Assembly: GCA_022495005.1 (NCBI GenBank)
Contig: JAGYXB010000448.1
Span: 62,001-126,000, forward strand
Source: Rhyacophila brunnea
Taxonomy: Eukaryota; Arthropoda; Insecta; Trichoptera; Rhyacophilidae
Direction: 5' to 3'
Length of the DNA stretch: 64,000 nucleotides
Shown here: positions 35,137 to 47,742 of the stretch, piece after piece
How positions within the stretch are numbered: the first letter of the stretch is position 1
Layout of the letters: each line of letters starts with the position of its first letter
Notes under the pieces: generated by a model
Databases searched by the model: none
The model's input: only the letters and a program-made list of their open reading frames with translations
Told to the model about the DNA's origin: nothing
Translations under genes and position numbers: made by a program

Positions 35137-35523
35137 TTGCTCGGCGATGAGGAAAACGATCATTTAATTAATATGCTTAATATAACAATGTTTGATCAGT
35201 TTGATGATACTGCAGTTGCATCTAATTCAGAAATGTTAGAGATTGGAAAATGGATTGTAGTACAATTTGCTACAAAAAAAACTGTAAAACATTTTGTCGG
35301 CGTTATAATAAAACCTGAGCAAGATAACAGCATTCTGAGAAAGTTTTCTCGAAAACTTAAGACGATTAAAAAAGAAAACGAAACTATGTTTTCATTTCCA
35401 ATAGTAGAAGACATTTACGAAGTGAAAGAAGAGGATGTCATTTGCATATTGCCTCAACCATGAACTGGACGAAGAGGCGAAATAATTTTCAAAATAAAAA
35501 TCTCTGGTTACAATATTCAGTAA
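35137..35523 (+). pseudogene. pogo/jerky-like transposase C-terminal remnant, second copy
   Basis: Reads EENDHLINMLNITMFDQF, EIGKWIVVQFATKKTVKHF, EDIYEVKEEDVICILPQP, then an in-frame TGA (35461-35463), and then continues in frame as TGRRGEIIFKIKISGYNIQ to a TAA at 35521. In the copy at 20118 the TGA position is a sense codon. Catalytic region absent. Confidence 0.5.
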
Positions 35524-36597
35524 GTACCTAGAAATGCAATTTCAAATATTGCAATTCAAAATAATTAAGTAAGAATAAATAGTTTTGTAAGTAAGCACTT
35601 AACTTGAATTGTAAGTACAGTAAAAACGAAAGAATGATTCGAGAATGAGACCCAAACCGTTACTAGAGATTTAATGTTTTTGTGTATTCATTATTATTTT
35701 TTCTTTTATATCTTACTCTCTATTTGTATCCACATTTTATTTTTGCTGATTGTTATTTAATTTTATAATAATACGAAAATAATCATGTTAGGTATATTAA
35801 ATTTCATCAACTGCTCACTGTTTCGAGCTAAAAAAATAATGTTTTACCCTGTTAATTCTTGGTGAAGCTATTATAACATTTCAAATTTAACTCATTCTTT
35901 CGTACACTTATTCTCACGACGCACACAATCGACAAACCTCTTTATCGTTTTGATTTTACTGTACGTGCTTACAACTTTGTCATGTAAGTACTGACTATTT
36001 TTAGGGTTACTCTGCATTCCTGTATTGTATAATTTGTATTTGTGCTCTTTCGAGACGAATAAAATTATAAGTTAATCTTCAAAAGCCTTTGATTGATTTA
36101 CCTACCACTCCTGTTGCTGAGATAACCACATTAAATAATTAAGTACCTACCTAATAAAAACGTAATTTTTGTTTCGAGACATCACTAGCTCTACATACAT
36201 TAGTATGACACACTTACCCCAAAAAAAATGATAGAGATCATTTTTGTTGAAAATCTATACAAAAGTTTTAATTTAAGAACCAATATCCATGAAATGATAT
36301 ATTACCTTTCTATGCATGTAATACGTTATGGTTTTGAAGAACTTTTGGAATAATGGTGAATTTAGTTACACTTACCCTAATATTGGGGTAAGTGTAACAA
36401 ACTGACTAGTAATCAAAAAATAATAAAATATCGTATTATAGTAAGATATACAGTGGGTTCCTTCTGTACATATTAATTGTAATGATATTGTAGATCTTAT
36501 GGTAAAGTTTTCAACTGTTTAAAACATACCTATTCATCATGAACCAGGTTGAAATTCATCTCATTAAATTCTTTATCACACTTACTTCAACTCACAT
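35137..36597 (+). mobile_element. pogo-like element, 3' fragment, inverted relative to 19089-21630
   Basis: The sequence from 35137 to about 36597 is an inverted relative of 19089-20540: the same protein end, then the long 3' region (ACTCATTCTTTCGTACACTT, AACCAGGTTGAAATTCATCT), ending in a decayed terminus TCACACTTACTTCAACTCAC. The 5' half is missing. Confidence 0.6.
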
Positions 36598-37003
36598 TAT
36601 AAAACTATTTTTGCTTTCTTTTTTTCCTCCACTTTGTTTTTTCTGATTTTCCGAACTGATTACTTGTAATTTTTATTCTAAATGTCATGTTGTGAACGTC
36701 CTGAATTAATAATTTGTTATGTACTCAACGTGTCTTTTTCAAATAAAGAAATAAACTCAAAATCATTGTGGCAAAAAACGTAAAGCCTCCCCCAAACCAA
36801 AGCGAATATTCGCGGCGAATATTCGCAGCGAATTATTCGCCAATCAAGCTCGTATTGGCTTACGGGACAGAGCACGCTTGCGCGACCGCCTTGCGTCTTG
36901 AGTGCGAATTTGCAGCGAATATTCGCTGCGATTTTCGGGAACTCTGTCGACAGCGAATTTATTCGCGGCGGACAATTTCGCCAAGGGAATTAGTAAAATC
37001 AAA

Positions 37004-37140
37004 ATGGCGAAGACATTGAGCAGCTGATCGAGTTGGTCCGGAAATATCCAATCCTTTATAATTTCTCTGACAGTGACTACAAAACATGAGAAAGAAAGAT
37101 AAGATATGGGATGAAATTGGCAGGGAAATTGTTGAAAATG
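37004..37140 (+). pseudogene. MADF-type DNA-binding accessory gene remnant of Harbinger 1
   Basis: Read across two frame changes: after ATGGCG (37004) the second frame gives DIEQLIELVRKYPILYNF, and after a TGA at 37087-37089 the third frame gives MRKKDKIWDEIGREIVENG, ending at a donor-like G|GTATGAAG. The spacing of L-x-R-x-Y-P-x-L-Y-N and K-D-K-I-W-D-E-I is that of MADF domains, which are common in PIF/Harbinger accessory proteins. It cannot be translated as it stands. Confidence 0.6.
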
Positions 37141-38240
37141 GTATGAAGGTCGTCATAATAATATCTTTTATCTTTGTCTAACCAAAGTATGTAAAGTTTT
37201 TTGACAGGATGAATACGCTATTATAAATAAATAACTTTAATCTAAGGTCCCGATATTTAAAAAATACATATTATTAATTTGCGTCATGCACAGCCTTTAA
37301 TAACAGAAACTTTATAACTTTGATTGTTAGTGCACTGACAGTTCTAACTTATTGCGATCGTTTGACGTTTTGGTTTCGACTTTCGAGCAGTCATATCAAT
37401 AATGTTATAATTAGGTATCATTTACAATACCTACTTCAATCATGTTCGGTATCGGTCACGTAAATACCCATTTTATATTCGTTGATAATATTTTTTTAGG
37501 TTAGATAGGTAGTCTTTAAGATTATTTTTTTGCATCTAACATTATGCAGCATAGCATTTCTATTGTAGCTAAAGATATAATATACATATAGGTAGATAAG
37601 TAGGTACTCCATGTCGTCATTGTGGTATTTTGTAAGGTTTTAGACCAAAAACCTTACATACTACTTACTATCGGGTTATTTACAGTAGGACATAGGTACC
37701 TAGGTTGTTTGTTTTTTGATCTCAAAAGACCTCAATCACAAAAACGATATTATGTACCTATATACCTACTAGGTATATATTTCCTTCATTATGTATAGGT
37801 ATATTGAGCTAATAAACTGGTTTTGCCCAGTGCCGACCGCGAACCAAGATAATATCTACATGTTCCATGTACCTACCTAACATAACCAATGTTTTCTGTT
37901 TCACATTAATTTGTATACCTACAAACATTTTAAACTTAATTGAGATGTTCTTAAACTTCTGTTCATGTAATATTATGTAGGTAGGTATATCTTGGTCTGC
38001 ATTAGGCAATAAGATTAATAATTTTATGTGCATGTAAATATAAAGGTCAGGTACCTCCTCTAAGTACATAATATTATATTATCATCATGGATACCTACCT
38101 GAATGATGTTGGAGATATACTAATGCTTTGTGATGAATTTAATTTTAGCAAAGATCTTCAACCTTTCAACGTAGGTACAAAGCACCAGAAGAAATTAAAA
38201 ATGAAACCCCCGGCATTAACAGGAATAAAATAATATTTCA

Positions 38241-38340
38241 TCATCAACATCAGTCGGGGTCATTCCACTGCTAGATGAAAGCCTCTTCTAGCTCCTTCTA
38301 CTATTTTCGGTCTCTAGTTCTTCGCTGCTACATACTTTTA
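38241..38340. repeat. dispersed retroelement fragment
   Basis: TCATCATCAACATCAGTCGG, then CATTCCACTGCTAGATGAAAGCC..., resembles a very common arthropod and lepidopteran dispersed repeat of the CCACTGCTG-x-x-x-AAAGGCCTC type. Assignment is by recall. Confidence 0.35.
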
Positions 38341-39759
38341 TTGTACTTCACGTGAACAAAGAGATCAACTAAGTGAAGTGTCAATCAACAAAAGTGGCAT
38401 TTGTGCACAATGTTAATGAATTTTCCAAAACATTAAGTGTGATAATATAATATACAAGGATGAATAAGGCGTGGGCGAGGGCCAAGGTCCATTTTATAAT
38501 TCCTCTATTGATGTACCTATTTTTATTAAGAAAAATGTTTGCCGTAGAATGGGGTGAATACTGAATAGACCCTTTTTAAAATTTCTATTTTTCTGCTACA
38601 CATTATTCGGACAAACATGAATGACTTAAAACCTGTTTCTATGGACATAATCATACTCTAAAATATTTTTCAACTACCATTTATTATCAAACAGCCAATT
38701 TTGTGTGATGTCTCTTTCTATCCAGCGTTGGGGTGATTATAGACATGGCGGGTGGATAGAATCGAATAATGGTAATTTCCTAATGTTAAAAATGTAATTA
38801 AGTACCTACTGTACATTACAAATTTATGTAGGTACATTTAAGTATGTAAATCAAAATCAAAAATATAAATTTAAATGTTATACAACACAGTATCATGTAA
38901 GTATTTAAAAAAACATATACTTACATAAACATCTATTTATCCAAGAATTATTTGATACTTGAATCTGTATTTTATATACCATATTCGATGGATGTATGTG
39001 GTGTATTTTGTAAAATATTTGGTATGTATTTATTATTTAACTAAGCGTATTTAATTTGCTACGTGACCTGTAGCTCTTTTATAATCACAAATTATTGTTG
39101 AATGTTCCGAAAATGAGTTTATGTGCCGAAACAGCTGTCAAGGTAAATGACTCATTAACAAAAATAACTATATTTCAAAACCATTATAATCCATCTACCA
39201 TATAAACACCATTTCAAGTAATAAAGAAATAAAAAGTCACCTAATTAAATAATATTATACTAGAAAAAATATACTATCTATATACCCACTTAATTTTCAT
39301 TTAAAGTTGTAAAACGCCCGGTTACTAAATAGAGGAAGGACAGAGTCTTCTGGCACGACCGAATCACATTGGAACGGTGTTATTGTCATTTGAAAGTAAC
39401 AATACTGACACCTAAATGAGTCGCCTGCACTGCCAGAATCATCTGAACCCTGTCACCTATCTATATACAATTTATTGTTATTTTTTTTCATATTTGTCCA
39501 TTTTATTACAATATCGTGTTACTTTTAAAGCTCATTGTAATTCTAATAATTATATAAATATTTTTCTTGTATTCTGTGCAAAAATGATTATTAAAACTTT
39601 CTTAACCTAAACCAAGTATTTTTTATTGAATGATCCTGCAAAAAATTCAAGTACAGTTAAGTGACATATTTTGTTTCAGTGTATAAGCCATAAATAAATA
39701 TACATAAATTATATTTAATATATACATGTATACTGTATGTATAGCCACGGTTGGTCTTG

Positions 39760-41560
39760 CACTTGTTGCTGTAGCTATGCGATCTGGTGTGGTCCATTAT
39801 CCAAAAACACTCAATCACATCCCTGGTCAAACAGCGGGCAGCCGTGTAGTGAGTCTGGCTGGCCTATGGTGGCACTAGAATGATTTCAATATACACAGTC
39901 TGTTAATTTGAATATGTTTTCGACTGAAAGTTGTAAAAATATTAGAAATCAGGATTTAAATAATTAAAAACTGTTTCATTAAATATCATATTCATACCTA
40001 TGCAAAATTTTGATTCCTTTGAAGTACCTGTACAAAATACGGATGAATATAAACCAAACAAAAATATTTGTTACTGGTACTGCCATAGTAAAGTAAAGTT
40101 TAACATACTTCCCTAATAAAACAAAATTCCCAATTCTTGTCGTTCTGTAGATGTTTCATTTCAGTTTTACCAACGATCCACTAAATATGAATTGGTCATA
40201 AACACTCAAAGGAAATCTGGCACTCACTGCCAGAATGTCCATGTCAGACATGTCAGATACCTGCATAAAAATAAATGTCATGTTATGATATTTATTACGA
40301 ATTTCACATTTACAGAAAATTTTCTGCGCTCATTTTTGAAAGTCTCCAAGTATGACGGGTATATTCGCACATGGGTGCAGTTAATGCACCCAATGATTTT
40401 CGGGAAACCTGCTGATACACCCCTGTTACAGGCGGGCTTCTCCCGGTGTAAAATAATCATTTAGTAGCTTAAGTCGAAACGTAACCCTGACCTCTAGAAA
40501 CGGCTTCATAAAACATCTAATCTGATTCCTTGCTCAACCACGTAAGTATTTCTTTTAATTTAAAAAGTAAAAATGATGATGGATGAAAGAGATAATTTTA
40601 AGACTAAATATAAGGATTGAAATATAATAAATTTTGCCGCGCTTGTCGGCAACGTCCAAATTTCGACGCGCCTGCGCCAGGGTCAGGCTCGTGATTCGCC
40701 GAATCAAAGATCACGCGATAAAATTTGGCCAATCACGAGAGTCCTTTTTGCTGGAATGGCGTGGGTACGCGAAGTTTGAAAAAGAAAAAAGTGATTAGTA
40801 AGCGTCCCCTTTCCGATAGGTACGGACCTGACGACTACAACTGTAAAAATCCCAAATGTAATTTGTAAAACTAAAAATGTAAAATATAAGAAGACCACGT
40901 TACGAGCACGAAAGACCGTGTTTTATTTACACTCCAACCGTTTGAATTTCTTTATTTGTGAATCCGGGGTTCGATGAACACCTGAGCTAGCCGCTGGAAC
41001 CCCGGGGATCTCACTGCCCTTTCTTGAAGTCTGAAATTAAAAAATATTTTTACCGACACAAAATAATATTCCCGTTAAATTCTTATTGAGTAGGTAATTT
41101 ACTTGTTGTGTCTATGCGCAGTTACTCTAGTTACATGACATGTACATTGTAATATTGTATAAATTGATCAGAGGGTATCAACACAACACTAAAGACTGTC
41201 AGCGCTGTATGGCGACTGTATGTAAGTATTACTAAGCACTGCTATTATAGCATCGGACACGTTTCCTATGCATCTGCTTACTGATGCCTGGCTCATTGCG
41301 CAGAAGACTTGGCCTACCCGTTTTTGGTACGCTCCCTCTGCGTAGAAACGCAAAATAGTCAAAACCTACAATTCAAATAACGGAGACATGTTATTTCAAT
41401 AGCATATTACCTTCAAATCCTGTTAACCCTTCATGGTAAATGCTTATTTATAATATGTGCAGTTATGAAACTGAGTAAATCTATCTTACCTATGAGCCAT
41501 GGCAATCTTGCCCTGTCATAAAGTAAGGTTATATTAAATGTCGATGTAATTTGTCGCACG
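39760..41560 (-). pseudogene. HARBI1-like transposase remnant of Harbinger 1
   Basis: Pieces in the same order as the intact gene at 51924-53948. Near 41400-41210 is the exon starting VLTILRFYAEGAYQK-type; near 41040-40330 is IIGCINCTHVRIYPSYLETF, where the catalytic GCID has become GCIN; near 40280-40190 is the exon around DMDILAVSA; and near 39890-39790 is the region corresponding to RYTAA-x-C-x-T-R. The first exon is missing past about 41560, and the third is split by an LTR-like insertion at 40424-41013. Loss of the catalytic Asp and several stops make it non-functional. Confidence 0.65.
40424..41013. mobile_element. possible solo LTR inside the Harbinger 1 transposase
   Basis: Compared with the intact transposase, about 590 bp interrupts exon 3 here. 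It starts TGTTACAGGCGGGCTTC, ends GGGGATCTCA, is richer in G+C than its surroundings, and has TATAAG near 40885 and TTTTATTTACACTCC after it, as in an LTR. No clear target duplication, so ends and identity are tentative. Confidence 0.4.
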
Positions 41561-41992
41561 CCATCTCATTATATCTTCAGCGTGTAATAAGCATTCAGAA
41601 GACGTGTACATTTTGTCAACACACAACTGTCACTTTGACATTCGTATATGTATTTAGTCTATGGCTGCATCCAATGCTGCCACCTTGTTTCAGATAATTA
41701 AAATACACTTTACGCAAAGTGGGTAAAAGTTGTAGCAATTCTGAAAGCGCTATAGTGTACGTGTATTTTTTATATTTAATTCATAAAAATTATAGAATAA
41801 TTGGCGTAAAATATTAATAATATTTACAATTTTAAATCTGGCGCGTAAATAAAATTATTTAGTCTATGGCTGCGTCGCTGACGCTTGGTGTGGGGCCAAA
41901 CGCGAAATTCGCATCAAATCCAAGCGGTAGCGACAGCGATAGCGAGGGCGTTGCGAATTCGCTGCGAATATTCGCTTTGGTTTGGGGAGGCT

Positions 41993-42961
41993 TAATTCAC
42001 CTTTTTGTAAATAAACTCAAAAACTAATTATTAATATTATAAAAAAGCCTTGAAAATTATACTCAAATCGAATTCATAAATGATTACCGAATATCATTAA
42101 GTAACAAGTTAAGGTAAAACTGTTTAAAGTATTTTTAGTAGAGAGGTTTCAATTTCTTGAATTTAGAAAAAGACGATTATCTCAAAACAAGGTTTTTTGA
42201 CTCAACGCCTCTTGCCACAATAACGACGTCTTAATGTATTGGATGGCTACTACTTCTTGTTAGACACATGGAACCGTCCGACATTGGTGCCACAAATGCT
42301 AGAGTCTGTCTTCTATAAGCTAGCGTGCTGGTTGCCCGCACCCTCACTTCACCGTCCATCTCATTCACACCAATTGAAAACTTAAACAGTGGAACGTGAT
42401 AGCACCATGCTTTCCGTGTGACGTGTAGGTACGTCAGTTTATAGAATACAGACTCAAATTTTTTATGCTTTTAAATAAATGGCATCTTACTGCGGGCGTG
42501 AAGATTCCTTCACATACATTTTGCTGTCCGAATAGTATAGCTTGGTCTTTTAATATATTATTATTAAATTCTTTTTCTTTTTTTTAATTCTCCGTACCTT
42601 TCTCTACCACGGCACATGGTATTAGGGTAACATCATTAGAATCATATACGCTCGATTAAGACCGAGAGTGGTGCGAGGCGGCTCGATTTGCAACACCTAC
42701 CAAAAAAATAAGTAAGTACCTACCTGAAAAACCAAAACAACATGAAAAAAGTAGTAAACGATAAAGAAACATTACGTTCCTATTAGCGATATGCAATAAA
42801 ATAAATACCTACTGAGTTCCCGATAAAAAAGGTGAGATTACAGAAAATGCTCTATGTGCCATCGCCAATTATTGTTAATAAAATAATATGTATGTGCTAA
42901 AGAATATATTGAAAGATGGCTTTGGGTGTAAAAATATGCATTATGTGCCGTTTTGTATCAA
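41993..42961. other. intergenic between Harbinger 1 and the ZnF-D block
   Basis: No gene seen. TTTATAGAATACAGACTC (42439) recurs near 8030, and GCTCGATTAAGACCGAGAGT (42650) recurs near 33625, so dispersed repeats make up part of it. Confidence 0.35.
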
Positions 42962-43513
42962 GTGACATTAGTACCTATTAAAATGGAATGACAATAATTA
43001 ATGAATAATTTTATTGTGGTCTCTCGTCTTATTGTAATGTTCAAAAATGTCGTTACTACATACATGCTGAAGAGTTTGAATTTAGCTAGAATTTTGACAG
43101 GCGCTAATTATTATTCACGTTTAAATATTAATTCAACTAGGTAGGAAAAGTAAATCGACATCGAATGATATTTATATATTTTTGACAAAAGTAACGATAC
43201 CACTATCTAACATATCAATACTTTTTGATGTCCCTAAATGCATTGATTAATGCGACGCCATCTTGTTTCCTTCGGATTTACTCGTTGTTATTTGTTACTG
43301 TTCCGTCAACGCTGCAACACTTATTTTCGTTCAATAGATGTATAATTTAAACACGTTGACCAGTGTTAATCATTTCATTTCAATATAATAGTAATTACTG
43401 TTTGCAAAACTGCTCTTATATCAATACTGACAGCGATTTCTTTCTTCATTCTTGCATAATCTAAAAATTGTGACACGTGTCTTGTATTGTTTTTCAACGT
43501 CCTGTTATCAGAT

Positions 43514-43648
43514 TACTGTACGCTGGACGTTGAGTCAGATGGTGAAACGCAACGCAGTGTTATAGCATATAAAATTATACCAAATATGCACCAGCTTAGC
43601 CCGAAAGGTCCTTCATCACCAGAACTTGTTGACGATAACACAGTTAAG
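43514..43648 (+). pseudogene. psi ZnF-D, exon 1 without start codon
   Basis: LDVESDGETQRSVIAYKIIP...LVDDNTVK with donor AAG|GTTATT matches ZnF-E exon 1 (61510-61656). About 22 bases that include the ATG and IKSEP codons of ZnF-E are deleted between CTGTA and CGCTGGACG, so this copy has no start. Confidence 0.72.
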
Positions 43649-43761
43649 GTTATTTTGATAATGTTTAATTAATGTTGCGTTATGAAGAGTTTTTTGCACT
43701 CATTCCCTGTCATCGAAACGTTCTATTGAAAACATATACCTACTTATTTGTTTGTTTGTAG

Positions 43762-43854
43762 GTTGATATCAAAGCTGACGTCGATGGAAACTGTCAAACG
43801 ATTGAAGAAATCGGTGTTTGCTCGATTGGGCTGGTGATTAATAATGGTTCACAG
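43762..43854 (+). pseudogene. psi ZnF-D, exon 2
   Basis: 93 bp, 31 codons, acceptor TTTGTAG|GTTGAT, donor CACAG|GTGGG. Peptide VDIKADVDGNCQTIEEIG and on to NNGSQ. Itself unbroken, but it belongs to a gene without a start. The intron that follows is about 12.1 kb and contains the whole of Harbinger 2. Confidence 0.7.
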
Positions 43855-44817
43855 GTGGGTACCTACTTTACAAATTAATTATTGTATTGTAAAAATATCA
43901 TGCGCGGCATAGGGGCGGCAGTTAGACAAAGGGCGGCGATTTCATGAATTTATGAATTGCCGAATATTTTTTCTTTTATTATAATATTATTCAGTTTACT
44001 GTAATCAATGATCCGTCGGCAACTCTAATATGTTGAGAGACACTTCCAAGTCCTTAGATAACGCTTCATAATTAATACTTAATTGTCTATTTTTCGTTCA
44101 GATGCAAATACTACTCGGGTAAATTACAGACTAAGAAAACCATATATGACCGCTATAGAAAAGTCTCAAAAATATCTTTCTTCCAATGATATTGTAATGA
44201 ATGACTAATTAGCGTCAGTTTAGTAGAAGTAACGGGAGGGGAAAATTTTATTGTTACATCACTGACTAACTTACATCGCGCCAGCCAATACTGCATGGTT
44301 CTAAGTTTTGAGAAAACAAACCCAACAATGAAGTAGAATTCTAAACTGCATCATTGTTACTTTTGTTTGGCCGAGGACAAACACTTAGAACCTTGTAGTT
44401 CTCCACTTGCGATCAGTCACCTACGTCTGTCATTAAAATTTATTCAACTATGTATAATAAAATCGTAACTATTAGAGCTGGGATGGTCATGTAGACATGT
44501 TTCGTAGACACAGAGTATAGTTGCGGAATTGTCTAGCATGCTGTCTTCAAATAAAATAATTCGTTTTAAAAAAGGGTCACTTGGGTGACCACACGTAAGT
44601 ATGCGACAACTATTTGATAATTATTGTTCAATTGGAGTTCTATTTTCTTTGTTAATTTTTTAGTAACAACACCATGTTTAGGTACATATAATTAGTTGGA
44701 TTATAATAACTTGTAACTTCCCTAAAATACAGAAATTAAAACACTAATTTTCATAAGCTTACTATAGCTATGGCAATAGCGGCGTTACCTACACAACTCA
44801 GCTTCACCGTTGGACGG

Positions 44818-45170
44818 ACGCAGTGGGATGGGTGAATGGCTAACCGTCCTTCTTAAAAACATTGTTAATATAATTTCATGTCTGTGGAAGCCCATATGCA
44901 TAGGAGTGGATATGGGAATTTCCATTCTTATAAAGATATCTATTTATTCTTATATACCTAGATATATATTTATATATGGCGCCTGTCTCTTGTAGGCCCC
45001 GGGTTCGATCCCAAGGCTGGTAAGCATTGTGTTTTTTAAGTGTTTGATCAGTGCAAGGATGTAATAGAGTGGGCGAATGGCTAACAACCATTCCTCGTAA
45101 TATTTGCTTCAATATTTTGTTTAGTGTACCTCCACTTTGTAGAGGTCTCATACCGTTAACTTAGGGGCAA
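44818..45170 (+). repeat. two SINE-body copies with a tRNA-type B box between them
   Basis: GTGGGATGGGTGAATGGCTAAC (44823) and GTGGGCGAATGGCTAACAAC (about 45069) are related SINE-body starts. Between them, GGCCCCGGGTTCGATCCCAA carries a good B box (GGTTCGATCCC). The A box is not evident, so the head is truncated. Confidence 0.45.
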
Positions 45171-45393
45171 AAATTGTTATTTACTTTTACTTAAATAGAA
45201 TTCTCGTGTGGTTCTGTAAAATGTGTTTAATTTATATTACGCATACGTTAAATCAAATGAGTTCGTCTAGTGTGCAATTACAAATATTGATCAGATATTC
45301 CTGCCTATTAATTTTACTGTCAACACACTTTGTTTAAGTACTTTAATTTGGATGCATATTTAATTAACATACAAAGTATTTTCTATACTGTTA

Positions 45394-46045
45394 GAGCGGA
45401 ATGCAGAAACATTTGTCATAACTAAAATTTCCTTAGCAGAAAACACTATGCAGAAACACTGTCCTTAGTTAAGATCATTTTTATTGAAAATAATACCATA
45501 TTTAAAAATTCTCGTTAGGTAAATTAGGTAAATTATTTTATAATCGTTAAATGATGACAAAAATATGACAACTGCATTTTATAAATGCAATAACTATAAA
45601 TACATATTATATTTAATTATAATACTCTTATGTTTCCGTTATAAGTCATTATACGTGATTCCACAGGCACCACAAGATTTTTTTTAACATGGTAACACTA
45701 GCATCAAGTGTCATTCTTCATCTGGTATTTTGTATTTCTGCGGGCTGGCGTATAAAAATAAAATAATATTCTGCAAGTACATGCCAAACGAATTAACACT
45801 ATCAATATCCATATTGAGATACATTGTCAAATGAATTTGAGTGTATGGACTGTGTTATAGACATGCGAATTTATTTTGACAGCAGCTGTTAGTGGTAAAT
45901 GGTAAAACAGAAGGGGGCGTGTTCATAACAAAAGTAGTCTATGGTTAAGGATTCCTTAACTCTATACTCAGGATTGTCTATAGTTAAGTCATGCTTTTCG
46001 GCGACTTATCCTTAGGAACGAAATCTTAGATTGTGCATTCCGCTC
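45394..46045. mobile_element. Harbinger-type MITE (652 bp)
   Basis: TTA on both sides (45391-45393, 46046-46048), ends GAGCGGAATGCA and its reverse complement TGCATTCCGCTC. Subterminal TTAACTAAGGA-like motifs (near 45465, 45950) recur inverted. Non-coding. Confidence 0.7.
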
Positions 46046-46551
46046 TTAGTCTATTTTAGGTAGGTACCTACATATATTAAGGAGTTTTAGGAAAGTTTTG
46101 AATATAAAACAAGATTAATTTTGAGTATAATAATTGCTGCTTACCCTATTTTCAAACAAATAATCTTACAAAAAAATCTCAGTTACACATCTTTATTGCA
46201 GTATTTTTAAAAACCCTAGATAGACAAGTATGGCTATCGCAATCTTTTTAACACACATGCCATGTTTTCTCTTCGAGAAGTACTAATTTGCATACTACCT
46301 GCTTCACCAAGTGCTTGACAAAGATAACAATTTTTCCCAGGCCTAGATTAGAGGGTACATTTCGGAATAAATACAGGGTAAAGGGGTAATATAGGTAACT
46401 GGGCATTTTCGCCAAAGTTTGTACATTACGTTTTTTAATGTCGTCCCATGACTTCAATTGATTTTTTCCTGGTTATATATTATAGAATATTAGAAAGGTA
46501 TGTATTTTTAACATGCAAATTTATTTATTTACTTTATTTAGTCAGTTGAAT

Positions 46552-47149
46552 TAGGGATTGCAATACCGGTTTTTTAAATCCAAAATACCAGAATTTTCGG
46601 TATTAAGAAAGCACACCCGTTTACGTTTTTGAAAATGAATTATATGTGCTGCTAAAATGCAAATACATTCAGTGAATCCAACAGAGGTGAAAAAATAATA
46701 AAATAAATTTCTTTAAATATATATAAATAAGTAATTATCGCGATGAATTATCATAATATTATTTCGAAATAGAAAACATCCGTGAAAAAATGTTCAATTA
46801 TACTATATTGAGGACTGTAAGTAGTTGAATATTTTTCCTGCAGCCGGACTTATTTGCACTTGATGAACTTTTGAGCGCTTTAATTAAAATTATCAATATA
46901 TTTAAATTACTCGTAGAAATCACTAGTTCTACAATAATTAATCAATACATACTTTTAAATTTTAACATAATAAATGTAGGTGTGCAGGTTTTTGCTATAA
47001 AATAATAATTAAAAGAGACTTTAATATCTATATTTAATTTTTATTGATAAGCACATACTCCTGTGTTTTAATCTTTAAAAAATACCGGAATTCAATAAGA
47101 ATTACCAAAAAACCGGTATCGACATTTTCATTCGGTATTGCAATCCCTA
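46552..47149. mobile_element. hAT-like MITE (598 bp)
   Basis: Perfect 8-bp duplication AGTTGAAT (46544-46551, 47150-47157); inverted ends TAGGGATTGCAATACCG exactly matched at both sides, with ACCGGTTTTTT repeated just inside. Non-coding. Confidence 0.82.
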
Positions 47150-47742
47150 AGTTGAATGCAACTGTCTAACCTGTATATAAATTTTAATTGATTATTTAGT
47201 TCGAAGGGTAGTGTGTTTTTACCATGTCCCACCTCTAAATTCAAATAAACAAAGTCCGATTTCGTCATTAATTTTTACTGTGTAAGAATAAATTTTAGTG
47301 TCTTCAATTGCTTACGTTATATATTTTTTGAAAATATTTTTCGTAAATTTGGACCAATATTGAAAAAAATCACGTTTAAAGTGTTCCAGTAGGCCTATTC
47401 TTAACAATTATCACTTTAGCACATTTACGATGTTACCATTGGTCCAAGTTAACACATTTGTTATTCTCGCACACTGTCAGATATTATCACTTAGCGGCAG
47501 CTAACTTTCATATCCGGTTTAAACGGCTAACTCCGGCGTGAAGTACGTACGTTATTTGCTGGTATATTATCTATGATTTTCTGACTTCGGTTAAAATCGG
47601 CCATGTTCGTGCAGCGTTGTCTCTGGTATTAATACCCGAACGCCGCGAGCTTCGTTTATTCAATGTCAAACGTCAAACGCGACTTAATAATACTTCATAT
47701 AACCGTCAATAATCAATCGTAACCAAACATATTATAATTGTC

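Larger units (their letters stand above)
36784..41992. mobile_element. Harbinger element 1, decayed
   Basis: TAA on both sides (36781-36783, 41993-41995). Inverted ends: AGCCTCCCCCAAACCAAAGC and (reverse complement) AGCCTCCCCAAACCAAAGC, both continuing GAATATTCGC. The GCGAATATTCGC palindrome repeats several times inside each end. Inside are a broken MADF-type accessory gene on plus near the left end and a broken HARBI1-like transposase on minus in the right half, the usual two-gene convergent layout. A 0.6-kb LTR-like insertion interrupts the transposase. Confidence 0.82.
42962..44094. repeat. duplicated segment shared with 60955-62099
   Basis: GTGACATTAGTACCTATTAAAATGG through ATACTTAATTGTCTATTTTTC is colinear with 60955-62099 and contains exons 1 and 2 of ZnF-D. 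The homology resumes at 54525-57000 against 62105-64000, so in this copy 10.4 kb lies between parts that are adjacent in the other. Confidence 0.78.

Noticed and set aside
36768..37019. Open frame of 83 codons at the left end of Harbinger 1
   Set aside because: It runs through the terminal inverted repeat (repeated GCGAATATTCGC) and has no protein-like pattern; the MADF remnant is in other frames.
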